A stretch of 64,000 nt of DNA, taken from Pseudomonadota bacterium. Lineage in GTDB: Bacteria; Pseudomonadota; Alphaproteobacteria; Rhodobacterales; Rhodobacteraceae. A model generated the notes under the pieces. That model saw only the letters and a program-made list of their open reading frames with translations. It ran no database searches and was not told the origin of the DNA. Position numbers and translations under genes: made by a program. The stretch lies in the NCBI GenBank assembly GCA_020161655.1, contig JAIUPC010000009.1:186001-250000 (forward strand). Direction: 5' to 3'. Below, piece by piece: positions 1 through 9,188 of the stretch (position 1 is the stretch's first letter; each line of letters begins with the position of its first letter).

Positions 1-1
1 C

Positions 2-700
2 TTGTTCGATCTTACCACTTTCCCGATCATGCGGCGCTGGCCGCCGAAGGACCCTTCGGTGATTCAGCTCTACTCCCTGCCGACGCCGAACGGCGTGAAA
101 GTGTCCATAGCACTTGAGGAGCTGGGCCTGCCTTACGAGGTGCACCGCATCGACTTCGGCCAGAGCGACCAGCACACGGCAGAGTTCCTGTCGCTCAACC
201 CCAATGGCAAGATCCCGGCGATCATCGACCCCGACGGTCCGGGTGGCAAACCGCTGCCGCTTTTCGAAAGCGGCGCGATCCTGCTCTACCTCGCCGAGAA
301 GACCGGAAAGCTCATGCCCGCCGGCGCAGGGCGCTGGGAAGTGATCCAGTGGCTGATGTTCCAGATGGGCGGCATCGGGCCAATGTTCGGGCAGGTCGGC
401 TACTTCCATCACTTCGCCGGCAAGGAGATCGAAGACCCGCGGCCGCGCACCCGCTACTTCAACGAGGCGCGGCGCCTGCTGTCGGTGCTTGATCAGCGGA
501 TGGCAGGACGGGACTGGATCGCCGGCGACTATTCCATCGCCGATATCTCGATCTGCCCCTGGGTCCGCAACCTGCGCGACGGCTATCTCGCGGGCAAGGA
601 GACGGGCCTTGCCGAGATGCCGAACGTCCTCGCCTGGCTCGACCGCTTCCTCGCGCGTCCGGCTGTCGAACGCGGCCTGAAGATCCCGGCGCGGCCCTAG
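2..700 (+). CDS. Glutathione S-transferase family protein (YghU/YfcG-like)
   Basis: Soluble glutathione-dependent transferase or disulfide-bond reductase. The N-terminal thioredoxin-like domain (about residues 20-105) shows the family signature LYSLPTPNGVKVSIALEE, a cis-proline region NGKIPAI and the glutathione-binding FESGAIL segment. An all-helical C-terminal domain contains MFQMGGIGPMFGQ and the N-capping region YSIADISICPW. These are typical of the YghU/YfcG (Ure2-like) nu class, usually 215-290 aa. The first possible start is TTG at position 2, so the true start may lie upstream of the window and the gene may be 5'-truncated here. No operon partner is visible; 157 bp separate it from lolA. 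Confidence 0.85.
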   Translation: MFDLTTFPIMRRWPPKDPSVIQLYSLPTPNGVKVSIALEELGLPYEVHRIDFGQSDQHTAEFLSLNPNGKIPAIIDPDGPGGKPLPLFESGAILLYLAEKTGKLMPAGAGRWEVIQWLMFQMGGIGPMFGQVGYFHHFAGKEIEDPRPRTRYFNEARRLLSVLDQRMAGRDWIAGDYSIADISICPWVRNLRDGYLAGKETGLAEMPNVLAWLDRFLARPAVERGLKIPARP

Positions 701-857
701 GGTCGGGACTGGGGCAGGGTGCAGGTAACCGCCACGGTAACGGAGCGCACGCCCGACGCCTGTCGGGACGGAAAACCGACGCAAAAGTGACGGCGGCGGG
801 ACGCCGATCGGCGGGCCGGTTATGGCATAACGCCGGGGTCTGCCATAGATAGGGGAC

Positions 858-1457
858 ATGATGAAACGCATCCTCCTAGCCCCCGTCCTCCTCGCCCTGA
901 TGGTCGCCCCGGCCCTTGCGGAAAAGCTGCCGCTTTCGGCATTGTCGAGCTATATCAACGGTCTGGGCTCGGTCGAGGCGCCCTTCACCCAGGTCAACCC
1001 CGACGGCACGACCTCTGCCGGCAAGCTCTGGCTCAAGCGCCCGCACCGGATGCGCTTCGAATATGCGCCGCCCGACAAGACGCTGGTCCTCGCCGCCGCC
1101 GGAAGCGTGGCAATTTTCGATGGAAAATCAAATAGTTCGGCGGAACAGTACCCGATTTCCAAGACGCCGCTGAGCCTGATCCTGACGCCGAAGGTCGACC
1201 TCTCGCGCCAGAGGATGGTCGTCGACCATGGCGAGGCCGAGGGCATGACCTATGTTACCGCCCAGGACCCGAAGAACCCCGAATACGGCCAGATCACCCT
1301 CTTTTTCTCCAGCAATCCCATAGCCTTGCGGCAATGGATCGTGACCGACGGCACCGGCGCCCGGACCACGGTGAAGCTTGGGGCGCTGGAAACCGGCAAG
1401 ACCTATCCGATGAACTTCTTCTCCATCGAAGCGGCGCAGAGGAAGAACAACCGCTAA
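858..1457 (+). CDS. lolA: Outer membrane lipoprotein carrier protein LolA
   Basis: Periplasmic chaperone that takes outer-membrane lipoproteins from the LolCDE transporter to the outer membrane. The 199-aa length matches the family. Residues 1-21 form a signal peptide ending in PALA. The mature part has the LolA beta-sheet pattern, including SAGKLWLKRPHRMRFEY, PLSLIL and a C-terminal IDGT-type strand followed by FFSIEA. The ATG follows a weak AGATAGGGGAC ribosome site. It is convergent with the lytic transglycosylase, and the two stop codons overlap in the tetranucleotide CTAA at 1454-1457, which leaves no room for a terminator between them. Confidence 0.92.
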   Translation: MMKRILLAPVLLALMVAPALAEKLPLSALSSYINGLGSVEAPFTQVNPDGTTSAGKLWLKRPHRMRFEYAPPDKTLVLAAAGSVAIFDGKSNSSAEQYPISKTPLSLILTPKVDLSRQRMVVDHGEAEGMTYVTAQDPKNPEYGQITLFFSSNPIALRQWIVTDGTGARTTVKLGALETGKTYPMNFFSIEAAQRKNNR

Positions 1458-2032
1458 AGCTTGCCGCAGACCGCAAGCTGGCTCTGGTAAAGCTTCGCCC
1501 TCTGGCCAACCTCGGATGCGACCCTCAGAAGCCAGGCCTTTTCCAGGTGACTGCCGCGCTGATAGCCGGTCCGGCCCTCGTGGTACGCAAGATATTGATT
1601 TTCCGCGTCCCATTTGGAGATGCCGAGCTTCTTCTCGGTCTGGTCCATGTACCAGCCCATGAAATCCGCCGCGTCGTCCATCTGATTGCGTCGCGCGCCG
1701 CGCTTGCCGGTCGCGTCCTGGTAGTCGTCCCAGGTGCCGTCGAGCGCCTGCGAATAGCCGTAGGCAGAGCTTTGCCGGCCCATGGGGATGATTCCCAGCG
1801 CGAACCTGTGCGGGGTGCGCGCGTTGCCGATAAACTTGCTCTCCTGGTAGATCGTCGCCATCTGCACATGGAGCGGAACGCCCCAACGGCGTTCGGCGCG
1901 CACCATCGCATCATGATATTTCGGACGCTCATCGAGAATGTCGCATGCATTCTCCAGGTTGCGGGGCGCGGAGTAGTTGCCGCCACACGACACCAGGAGC
2001 AGCAGCACACCCAGCCGCAGAACCTTGCCCAT
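1454..2032 (-). CDS. Lipoprotein lytic transglycosylase (SLT domain)
   Basis: Predicted peptidoglycan-cleaving murein transglycosylase anchored as a lipoprotein. Starting at the internal ATG (2032) gives a short signal MGKVLRLGVLLLLVSCGG with a lipobox LVSC. That start is preceded by GAGAGG at 4-nt spacing, so it is preferred over an ATG at 2062 that adds ten residues. The catalytic Glu is the E of TIYQESKF, and AYGYSQALDGTWDDY is the GxSQ-like SLT motif. A second helical block, DAADFMGWYM to YLAYHEG, completes the lysozyme-like fold. At about 192 aa it is a compact single-domain SLT protein. The family is clear; the exact physiological role is not. Confidence 0.85.
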   Translation of the reverse strand: MGKVLRLGVLLLLVSCGGNYSAPRNLENACDILDERPKYHDAMVRAERRWGVPLHVQMATIYQESKFIGNARTPHRFALGIIPMGRQSSAYGYSQALDGTWDDYQDATGKRGARRNQMDDAADFMGWYMDQTEKKLGISKWDAENQYLAYHEGRTGYQRGSHLEKAWLLRVASEVGQRAKLYQSQLAVCGKL

Positions 2033-2278
2033 ACTGCCTCTCAGATATTGTTTTTTGGGCATTTTACCGGGTTTTGCCTGATGAGGAAATCACAAAGCTG
2101 TCGCAGCGTTGCCGGGAGGCCGCACAATCAATGCGGGAAGGCTCCGATGCCCGCCCGCTTCTGCAGAACAGGGCACTGTCGGGTGCAGCACCACAGACTG
2201 TTTCCAGCCCTTCCCGCTTCAAAGATGGACAGGATATGGCCTCAGGGTTTATTAATGAAAACAGGGACTAAGGCTCAG

Positions 2279-2605
2279 ATGCTGAAGACGCACGCAAAAT
2301 ATCATCTCGGCCAGGTGGTGCGGCACCGCAAGCACCCGTTCCGCGGTGTTGTCTTCGATGTCGATGCGATCTTCTCGAACACCGACGAATGGTATGCCGC
2401 GATCCCCGAGGATAGCAGGCCTTCCAAGGACCAGCCTTTCTATCATCTCCTCGCCGAGAATGAGGACAGTTACTACGTCGCCTATGTCTCGGAACAGAAC
2501 CTCGTCGCCGACCAGTCGGGGGAGCCGGTGGACCACCCCGATCTATGCGACCTCTTCGGCGATTTCGAGGATGGCCGCTATCCCTTGCATTTCCAGCTGA
2601 ACTGA
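2279..2605 (+). CDS. hspQ: Heat shock protein HspQ (hemimethylated-DNA-binding YccV family)
   Basis: Small protein of 108 aa matching the HspQ/YccV family, which in enterobacteria modulates Lon proteolysis and DnaA stability. Recognisable motifs are AKYHLGQVVRHRKHPFRGVVFDVD, PEDSRPSKDQPFYHLL and YVAYVSEQNL, close to the whole-family consensus. The ATG at 2279 is favoured because homologues begin with a few residues before AKYHLGQ, and TAAGG lies just upstream. An in-frame ATG at 2255 would add eight residues. The gene is convergent with the gamma-glutamyltransferase, only 4 bp apart. A heat-shock promoter could not be confirmed by eye. Confidence 0.9.
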   Translation: MLKTHAKYHLGQVVRHRKHPFRGVVFDVDAIFSNTDEWYAAIPEDSRPSKDQPFYHLLAENEDSYYVAYVSEQNLVADQSGEPVDHPDLCDLFGDFEDGRYPLHFQLN

Positions 2606-2609
2606 GCCG

Positions 2610-4190
2610 TCAGCAGCCAAGCGCACAGCCGTCCTTGCGCGGGTCCGACGCGCCGATCAGCACGCCCCTGTCATGGTCGATCAGGATCGCCTGCGCCCCG
2701 CCCAAGGGCGCCTCGGGCCGTGTCACGCGGTGGCCGAGCCGCGCCAGCGCTTCGGCCACGGCGGGCGAGTAGCCCCGCTCAAGCTGCAGGTCGCCGAGGG
2801 TGGCAAAGCTGCGCGGCGCGTCGATGGCGGCCTGGGGCGACATGCCGTAGGTCAGCATGTTGCTGATGAAGCGGGCGTGGCCGTTCGGCTGATAGCCGCC
2901 GCCCATGACGCCGAAAGGCATGATGACCCGGCTCTCGCGCGCCAGCATCCCCGGAATGATCGTGTGCATCGGCCGCTTGCCCGGCCCGGCTTCGTTGGGA
3001 TGGCCGGGTTCAAGGCTGAAACCCGCGCCCCGGTTCTGCATCAGGATCGCGTAACGGTCGGAGGCGAGGCCCACGCCGAAGCTCCAGTAGGTCGAATAGA
3101 TCAGCGAGACCGCCATCCGGTCGCGGTCGACCACCGTGATATAGACGGTGTCGCGGTGGATTGCTTCGCTTGCCGCCTTGGCCGAAGGCATCGCCGCCGC
3201 AGGGTCGATCAGCGCCGCCAGCCTCTCGGCGGTATCCTCGGACAGCATGTGGTCGAGGCGGGTCATGCTCGCCGGATCGGCGATGAAGCGGTCGCGGGCG
3301 TCATAGGCAAGTTTTGCCGCCTCAGCCTCGATATGCGTACGCTCCACGCCGAAGGGATCGAGCCGCGCCAGATCGAAGCGGGCAAGGATGTTCAGCATCA
3401 GAAGTGCCGTCGCACCCTGACCATTCGGGGCATGTTCAAGGATCTCGTGACCCATGAAGCGGGTTGAAATGGGCTTGCCGTAGTCAGAGCGCGCCCCGGC
3501 GAAATCCTCAAGCGTGTGGCAACCGCCGGCGGCGCGGAGGGTGGCGACCATATCCTCTGCCACCGGGCCTTCGTAGAAGCCGGCCCGGCCGTGGCGGGCG
3601 ATCAGGCGCAGCGCCTCAGCCTGGGCGGGGGAGCGGAAGAGATCGCCGACCTTCGGCGGCTTGCCGTCGAAGAGGTAGTGGGCGCGGCCAGCACCCTGGA
3701 GACGTCCGGCACCTTCCTCCCAGTCGAAGGCAACGCGCGCGGCGACCGGCACACCCTCCTCGGCATAGCGGATCGAAGGCGCGAGACAGGCTTCAAGGCC
3801 GATCCGCCCGTGATCCTCGGACAGCCGGCAGAGCGCGTCGATGGCGCCGGGGATCGTGACGGCCTCGATGCTTTCGGTGCCGATCCGGTCGATACCCTGC
3901 GCCCGCAGCGCCTCGGCTGAAATCCCGGCAGGGGCACGGCCGGAACCGTTGAGCGCGATCACCGCTTCGCTGCCCGCGGGCTTCAGAAGGACGAAGCAAT
4001 CGCCGCCGATGCCGCAGGACTGCGGTTCGGCGATGCCGAGAAGCACCGCCCCGGCAATCGCCGCATCAACGGCGTTGCCGCCGCGCTCCAGAATGTCGAT
4101 GCAGGTCTTGGCGGCAAGCGGATGCGAGGTTGCGGCCATGCCATTCGTGGCGATGACTTCGGACCGGCCGGGAAAATGGAAATCGCGCAT
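2610..4190 (-). CDS. Gamma-glutamyltransferase family protein
   Basis: N-terminal nucleophile hydrolase of the gamma-glutamyltransferase / cephalosporin acylase family (526 aa), made as a proenzyme that cleaves itself into two subunits. The predicted nucleophile is the Thr of HRDTVYITVVD near residue 350, which would be the first residue of the small subunit. ATSHPLAAKTCIDILERGGNAVDAA and GIGGDCFVLL are the large-subunit family signatures, and FGVMGGGYQPNGH is the glycine-rich segment near the active site. No signal peptide is visible, so the protein is likely cytoplasmic, unlike periplasmic E. coli Ggt. The substrate cannot be decided between glutathione-type gamma-glutamyl compounds and acylated amines. 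Confidence 0.88.
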   Translation of the reverse strand: MRDFHFPGRSEVIATNGMAATSHPLAAKTCIDILERGGNAVDAAIAGAVLLGIAEPQSCGIGGDCFVLLKPAGSEAVIALNGSGRAPAGISAEALRAQGIDRIGTESIEAVTIPGAIDALCRLSEDHGRIGLEACLAPSIRYAEEGVPVAARVAFDWEEGAGRLQGAGRAHYLFDGKPPKVGDLFRSPAQAEALRLIARHGRAGFYEGPVAEDMVATLRAAGGCHTLEDFAGARSDYGKPISTRFMGHEILEHAPNGQGATALLMLNILARFDLARLDPFGVERTHIEAEAAKLAYDARDRFIADPASMTRLDHMLSEDTAERLAALIDPAAAMPSAKAASEAIHRDTVYITVVDRDRMAVSLIYSTYWSFGVGLASDRYAILMQNRGAGFSLEPGHPNEAGPGKRPMHTIIPGMLARESRVIMPFGVMGGGYQPNGHARFISNMLTYGMSPQAAIDAPRSFATLGDLQLERGYSPAVAEALARLGHRVTRPEAPLGGAQAILIDHDRGVLIGASDPRKDGCALGC

Positions 4191-4234
4191 CTGTTCCTCC
4201 GTTCGACGAAGAGAGGCTAGGCAGATGTCGGGGG

Positions 4235-4291
4235 AAAGAAAAGTCCTCGGCGCCGCGCAATGGGTGGGGGCTGTTGAACGCGGCGCCGAGG
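4235..4291 (-). terminator. Rho-independent terminator of the enoyl-CoA hydratase gene
   Basis: A perfect 13-bp inverted repeat (4245-4257 with 4279-4291, arm CCTCGGCGCCGCG) is followed on the minus strand by the T-rich run ACTTTTCTTT. It lies about 110 bp past the stop of the hydratase gene. The loop is 21 nt, which is long for an intrinsic terminator. Confidence 0.55.
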
Positions 4292-4403
4292 GAAGCCTTT
4301 GCAGCTACAGGGCCGTTATTATCCTGCATTCGGGCCTAGATACGGAACGTTTGGGGCAACTTTGGGGCATTGTTTCTTTTTGGTTAACGCGGTTAAGGCG
4401 GCG

Positions 4404-5018
4404 TCAGCCTGGGATCAGCGCCTTGATCCGCCCGGCGTGACCTTCGGGCGCGGCCAGCGCATCGGCAGCAAGCGCCTCTGCCGCCGCCATGATGTCCGTC
4501 GGCGGCACCACCCGGTCCACGAGGCCCCAGCCGAGGGCCTCTTCCGCGCCGATCTTCTGACCGGCCATCAGGATCATCTTGGCGCGGGCAGGGCCGATCA
4601 GCGCCGAAAGCCGCACCGGATCTGAGGGCTGCGGCAGGAAGCCGAGCCGCATCACCGGGTAGAAGAAGCGCGCCTCCGGCACCGCGAGCCTGAGGTCACA
4701 GGCAAGCGCCATCCCGAAGGCGCCGCCTGCGAGCGCGCCATTGAGCGCGGCGACGGTCAGGCAGGGCAGGGCGGCGATGGCACCCGAAAGCTCCTCCCAC
4801 ACGGGGTCGGTGGCCAGACCGGCGCGCGCCTCGTCAAGATCGGCGCCGGCGGAAAAGACCTTGCCCGCGCCGGTAAGGACCAGCGCCCGGGCGGCGCCTG
4901 CGGCTTCCTGCGCCGCATCGCGCAGGTCCGAGAGCATGGCGCGGGTCAGCGAGTTCGCCTTGTCCGGCCGGTCGAGCGTGATCTTCCACACGCCATCATT
5001 CCGTGCGACGTTGATCAT
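4404..5018 (-). CDS. Enoyl-CoA hydratase/isomerase family protein
   Basis: Crotonase-fold enzyme of 204 aa, shorter than the usual 255-260 aa because the C-terminal helical part is reduced. The oxyanion-hole segments are visible as FSAGADLDEA and ALNGALAGGAFGMALACDLRLA. The catalytic Glu positions of true enoyl-CoA hydratases are not clearly present, so the reaction could be hydration, isomerisation or another crotonase reaction. The ATG at 5018 is chosen because GAGGGACC lies directly upstream and the protein starts in register with the family (MINV...ITLDRP). It stands alone on the minus strand, back to back with the DUF2125 gene. Confidence 0.82.
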   Translation of the reverse strand: MINVARNDGVWKITLDRPDKANSLTRAMLSDLRDAAQEAAGAARALVLTGAGKVFSAGADLDEARAGLATDPVWEELSGAIAALPCLTVAALNGALAGGAFGMALACDLRLAVPEARFFYPVMRLGFLPQPSDPVRLSALIGPARAKMILMAGQKIGAEEALGWGLVDRVVPPTDIMAAAEALAADALAAPEGHAGRIKALIPG

Positions 5019-5122
5019 GGTCCCTCGCCGATGTCCTGCCTTGTCTCTGAGGTCTAGCAGCATCGGCGCGGGAAGCACCAGCGGCCCGGCGCTGGCGGTG
5101 CGACAAGGATGAGGCGAACGCG

Positions 5123-6649
5123 ATGAAGTTACAGGCCCGGACCCTCGGCGCGGCGCTGCTGGCCCTTCTTCTTGGCGCGCCGTGCGCACGGGCCGATGTC
5201 ACGGCGGCGGACGTCTGGCAGGCGATAACGGGTTTCTACGCGGCACAGGGCCGGAGCCTGACTTCCGCAGACACGCGGCAGGAGGGCGACACGCTCGTCA
5301 TCACCGGCGCCCGCTTCGGTGCCCCGCGAGAGGTGGCGTTGCTTCGGCTCGAAGTACCGGAGCTTCGGCTGCGGGAACTAGGCGACGGGCGGGTGGAGCT
5401 GTCCGCCTCCGACCGGATCACCGCGACGGTGAAATCGCCGGTAGACGGCAGGTATGCCGCCGGCACGCAACTCGACGTCACCAAGACCGGGGGCAAGGCC
5501 TTCGTCTCCGGCACGGCCGGCGACATGAGCTTCGACTTCGACGCCCCGGAACTGACCGTGGCAACTGCGGCGACCCAGGTGGCGGGCCGGAGCCTGCCGG
5601 CGCGTGTCGTCTTGACCCTGACCGAAGGCAAGGGGAAGACCCGCATCACCGGAACCTCAACACTTACGGCAGATACCGAGGCTGCCTTCGCCGCACTGCG
5701 CTTCGACGTGACTGGCGCTGGCACTGGCACCGGCGCCGAGGATGCCGAAGCGCCGTTTCATGTCACAGGCACGCTGAACGGGGTGAAGCACATCCGCGGC
5801 CTCCTCCTCCCCGCCGGGACCAGCCCGGAAGACATGCCCGCCGCCCTCGCAGCCGGCTACAAGGAGGAAAGCCGGCTGCGCTTCGCCTCGGGGACTGTCA
5901 ACGCAGACATCAGGGGCGGGGCCGACACATCGAACTTCCAGGCGGGGCTTGCCGATGGCGAGGTGAGTGCGGTGCTCGGGCGCGACGGGGTGGTCCTTGC
6001 GCTCAGGACCGGCGCCTCGCATGCTGTTCTGCAGATGCCGGAACTGCCGGTCCCCGCCGAGGCCGGCTTTGCGGAAGCCCGTCTTGCCCTGTCGCTGCCG
6101 GTCGCGCCCGAGACGGAGGCGGAGCCCTTCGCAGCGCTCCTCAAGCTCGGCGATCTCACGTTGTCGGAAGGTGTCTGGGCCGTGTTCGACCCGACTGCAG
6201 ACCTGCCGCGCGATCCGATGACGGCGATTGTCGATGTCTCGGGCCGGATGCGCCTCTACGGCAGCCTGCTTGCGGAGGCGGATGAGGAGGGCGGCAAGCT
6301 GCCCGCCGAGGTCGAAGCCGTCAGCCTGAATGAGTTGAAACTGTCCGCACTTGGGGCGGTGGTGACCGGCAAGGGCGCGGCGACCATCGACGGCAGCAGC
6401 GGGCAACCTGTCCCCGTCGGCTCGGCGGATGTCGACATGAAGGGCCTCGGCGGCCTGATCGGCAAACTGGCCGACATGGGCCTTCTACCGCAGGAACAGG
6501 CGATGGGCCTCAGGATGAGCCTTGCGCTTTTCACCGTGCCGACGGGTGAGGACAGCGCCAAATCGCGGATCGAATCCGATGCCGAGGGCAATGTCCGCGT
6601 CAACGGGCAGGTGCTTTACAAGTTTCCCAAGGCCGGAAGTGACCCTTAG
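5123..6649 (+). CDS. DUF2125 domain protein, probable periplasmic
   Basis: Exported protein of 508 aa with an N-terminal signal (residues 1-24, ending CARA). A long beta-rich body follows, with repeated stretches such as GDMSFDFDAPEL, FDVTGAGTGTG and LRFASGTVNADIRGGADTS. The layout matches DUF2125 proteins of alphaproteobacteria, whose function is unknown. A C-terminal segment (GLGGLIGKLADMGLLPQEQ, then ESDAEGNVRVNGQVLYKFP) also fits. A second protein of similar build is at 44521-45978. Its neighbours do not suggest a role; an envelope lipid or protein transfer function would be speculation. It ends about 60 bp before pmbA. Confidence 0.75.
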   Translation: MKLQARTLGAALLALLLGAPCARADVTAADVWQAITGFYAAQGRSLTSADTRQEGDTLVITGARFGAPREVALLRLEVPELRLRELGDGRVELSASDRITATVKSPVDGRYAAGTQLDVTKTGGKAFVSGTAGDMSFDFDAPELTVATAATQVAGRSLPARVVLTLTEGKGKTRITGTSTLTADTEAAFAALRFDVTGAGTGTGAEDAEAPFHVTGTLNGVKHIRGLLLPAGTSPEDMPAALAAGYKEESRLRFASGTVNADIRGGADTSNFQAGLADGEVSAVLGRDGVVLALRTGASHAVLQMPELPVPAEAGFAEARLALSLPVAPETEAEPFAALLKLGDLTLSEGVWAVFDPTADLPRDPMTAIVDVSGRMRLYGSLLAEADEEGGKLPAEVEAVSLNELKLSALGAVVTGKGAATIDGSSGQPVPVGSADVDMKGLGGLIGKLADMGLLPQEQAMGLRMSLALFTVPTGEDSAKSRIESDAEGNVRVNGQVLYKFPKAGSDP

Positions 6650-6709
6650 GGCTTGAGCGCGGGCAGCAGGCGGACTACCTGTTGCCGGCACCCCAGAAGG
6701 GACCGATCC

Positions 6710-8059
6710 ATGACCGATGACCGCCTTCAGCCCCTGACCGAGGCGCTGCTTGAAACCGCCCGCAAGGCCGGGGCCGATGCCGCCGACGCGATTGCCATCT
6801 CGGGGACCGCGATCAGCGTCGATGTGCGCGGCGGCAAGCTTGAGCAGGCCGAGCGCTCAGAGGGGATCGAGATCGGCCTCCGCGTCCTGATCGGCAAGCG
6901 GCAGGCCTGTGTTTCGGCCTCCGACATCTCGGACCGGACCATTGCAGAGATGGCCGAGCGCGCCGTCGCCATGGCGCGCGAGGCGCCCGAGGACCCGACC
7001 ATCGGCCTCGCGGAGCAGGCAGAGCTTATCACCGGCTGGGACCCGGCGGCCTTCGACCTGCACGACCCCGCCCCGGAACCCGGCGCCGCAGCGCTTGAGG
7101 ATGACGCCCGCCGCGCGGAAGCGGCGGCCTTGGCGGTGAAGGGCGTGACCCAGTGCCAGGCCGCCTCGGCCAGCTATTCGCGGAAGATGGTCCACCTTGC
7201 CGCCTCGAACGGCTTTTCCGGTGGCTACCTGCGCAGTGCACGCTCCACCTCTGCCGTGGCCATCGCCGGCGAAGGCTTGGGGATGGAACGCGACTGGGCC
7301 GCCGAATCCCGCATTTATCAGGACGACCTGCCCGGTGCGGAAAGCATCGGCACGCTGGCCGGGCAGCGGGCGGTTGAACGCCTTGGCGCGCAAAAGCCCC
7401 GCACCGGCGCCTTCCCGGTACTTTTCGACGAACGGGTGTCCTCAAGCCTCATCGCGCATCTTCTTGGTGCGGTGAACGGTGCCGCCGTGGCGCGCGGATC
7501 ATCCTGGCTGATGGACCGCATGGGCGAGCAGGTTCTGCCCGCCGGCCTTTCCATCACCGAAGACCCGCACCGTATCCGTATCGCCGGCTCCCGTCCCTTC
7601 GACGCCGAGGGCCTGCCGACCGCGCGGCGCAACATCGTCGAGAACGGCATCCTGATGGGTTGGACGCTCGACCTTGGCACGGCGCGGAAGCTTGGGTTGA
7701 AATCGACCGCCTCCGCTTCGCGCGGGGTGACGGCGCCGCCGTCGCCCTCCAATTCGAACATCGCGCTGACCGAGGGCGTGCTGACCCGGAACGACCTCAT
7801 CGAACGGATGGGGACGGGGCTTCTTGTGACCTCGCTCATCGGCGCGTCGATCAATTCGACGACGGGGGACTATTCGCGCGGCGCCGGCGGCTTCTGGGTG
7901 GAGAACGGCCAGATCACCCATCCGGTCAACGAATGCACCATCGCCGGGAACCTCCGCGACATGCTGATGCGGATCACGCCGGCGAATGACGCGCGGCCCT
8001 ACCTCTCGCATGTGGTGCCCAGTCTTCTGGTGGAAGGTCTGACGCTTGCCGGCGCCTGA
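6710..8059 (+). CDS. pmbA: TldD/PmbA family metalloprotease subunit PmbA
   Basis: Partner subunit of the TldD/PmbA (TldD/TldE) heterodimeric protease that matures modified peptides and degrades the CcdA antitoxin in E. coli. The 449-aa protein has the N-terminal fold with VRGGKLEQAERSEGIEIGLRVL and the C-terminal region with SLIGASINSTTGDYSRGAGGFWVENG, the clearest family signature. The HExxxH motif is absent, as expected for the PmbA/TldE subunit; TldD is not in this window. The ATG at 6710 follows AGAAGGG, and upstream residues do not resemble the family. Its last 14 bp overlap the next gene, which implies co-translation. Confidence 0.92.
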   Translation: MTDDRLQPLTEALLETARKAGADAADAIAISGTAISVDVRGGKLEQAERSEGIEIGLRVLIGKRQACVSASDISDRTIAEMAERAVAMAREAPEDPTIGLAEQAELITGWDPAAFDLHDPAPEPGAAALEDDARRAEAAALAVKGVTQCQAASASYSRKMVHLAASNGFSGGYLRSARSTSAVAIAGEGLGMERDWAAESRIYQDDLPGAESIGTLAGQRAVERLGAQKPRTGAFPVLFDERVSSSLIAHLLGAVNGAAVARGSSWLMDRMGEQVLPAGLSITEDPHRIRIAGSRPFDAEGLPTARRNIVENGILMGWTLDLGTARKLGLKSTASASRGVTAPPSPSNSNIALTEGVLTRNDLIERMGTGLLVTSLIGASINSTTGDYSRGAGGFWVENGQITHPVNECTIAGNLRDMLMRITPANDARPYLSHVVPSLLVEGLTLAGA

Positions 8060-8858
8060 CCGCGACCTTCTGATCGGAGCGGCCGAAGAGGCCGGGCGCA
8101 TCGCCCGCCGCTTCTGGCGCAAGAAGCCCGAGACATGGGCAAAGCCCGGCGACGCCGGGCCGGTGACGGAAGCCGACCTTGCCATCGACGCGATGCTGAA
8201 GGCCGAACTTCGCGCCGCGCGGCCCGATTATGGCTGGCTCTCGGAGGAGACGCCCGACGACCCGGTGCGTCTGGCGCATGACCGCTGCTTCATCATCGAC
8301 CCGATCGACGGCACCCGCGCCTTCATCGAGGGCGACACCAGCTTTGCCCATGCCCTTGCGGTGGCCGAGCGCGGCCGGGTGATTGCCGGCGTCGTCTATC
8401 TGCCGGAAAAGGATGCGCTTTACGCCGCGACCCTGGATGGGCAGGCGACGTTGAACGGGCAGGTGATCCGCGCCACCAATCCCGGCCGGACGGAAGGCGC
8501 GACGGTCCTGACCTCAGCGGCCACCATGGCGCCGCAGAACTGGAAGGGCGCGGTGCCGCCGGTGCAGCGCGTCTTTCGCGCCTCTTTCGCCTGGCGCATG
8601 TGCCTTGTGGCCGAGGGGCGTTTCGACGCCGCGCTGACGCTCAGGCCAAGCTGGGAATGGGACATTGCGGCAGGCGATCTCATCGCGCGGCAGGCCGGGG
8701 CGACGGTCAGCGACCGGCCCGGCGCGGCCCTGGTCTTCAACCGTCCCGATCCGCGCGCAGATGGCGTCATCGCCGCCGGCCCGCGACTTTGGCGCGACCT
8801 CAGGTCGCAGCTTGCAGACGCCGACACCCCCCTTTCCGGTTCTGGAAAAAGCGTTTGA
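8046..8858 (+). CDS. Inositol monophosphatase family protein, probable 3'(2'),5'-bisphosphate nucleotidase (CysQ-like)
   Basis: Mg-dependent, Li-sensitive phosphatase family, 270 aa. The metal-binding signatures are GPVTEADLAID, the core DPIDGTRAFIEG and the C-terminal WEWDIAAGDLIARQAGA. SEETPDD supplies the first Glu of the metal site. Translation most likely starts at TTG 8046 inside the end of pmbA, because the family N-terminus (DRDLLIGAAEEAGRIA) begins there. In alphaproteobacteria this gene commonly precedes DUF4170, waaA and lpxK, as here. Hydrolysis of 3'-phosphoadenosine 5'-phosphate is the best guess; inositol phosphate is an alternative. Confidence 0.85.
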   Translation: MPAPDRDLLIGAAEEAGRIARRFWRKKPETWAKPGDAGPVTEADLAIDAMLKAELRAARPDYGWLSEETPDDPVRLAHDRCFIIDPIDGTRAFIEGDTSFAHALAVAERGRVIAGVVYLPEKDALYAATLDGQATLNGQVIRATNPGRTEGATVLTSAATMAPQNWKGAVPPVQRVFRASFAWRMCLVAEGRFDAALTLRPSWEWDIAAGDLIARQAGATVSDRPGAALVFNRPDPRADGVIAAGPRLWRDLRSQLADADTPLSGSGKSV

Positions 8859-8948
8859 TTTCCTTGTCTAACGCATGACCGGAACCTTGAGACACGGTGC
8901 GGCTTGGCTTAGGGTGACGCCCGCAACAGGCAAAGCCCGGAGAGACGA

Positions 8949-9176
8949 ATGACCCAGCGCCTGCATCTGGTCTATGGCGGCGAACTTGAGACGCCGAACA
9001 AGATGGGCTTCAAGGACCCGTCGAAAGTCCATGTCGTCGGCGTGTTCCCGAATTATGCCGCCGCCTACAATGCCTGGAAGGCCGAGGCCCAGCGTACCGT
9101 CGATGACGCCCATACCCGCTACTTCATCGCCGAGCTTCACCGCATCGAGGAAGAGGCCGGGGACCACTGTGCCTGA
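8949..9176 (+). CDS. DUF4170 domain protein
   Basis: Small cytoplasmic protein of 75 aa. The motif LVYGGELETPNKMGFKDPSK followed by VHVVGVFPNYAAAYNAWKAEAQRTVDDAH matches DUF4170, a family found mostly in alphaproteobacteria and of unknown function. The ATG is preceded by GGAGAGACGA. It ends 12 bp before the Kdo transferase gene, so it is probably part of the same operon. Its constant place next to waaA suggests a link to lipid A or LPS assembly, but this is inference from position only. Confidence 0.85.
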   Translation: MTQRLHLVYGGELETPNKMGFKDPSKVHVVGVFPNYAAAYNAWKAEAQRTVDDAHTRYFIAELHRIEEEAGDHCA

Positions 9177-9188
9177 CACGCCCCGGCG

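Noticed and set aside
4378-4398. GTTAACGCGGTTAAGG as a CtrA site
   Set aside because: The two TTAA units are 5 bp apart, not 7, and the site lies at the 3' end of the enoyl-CoA hydratase gene, away from any start.
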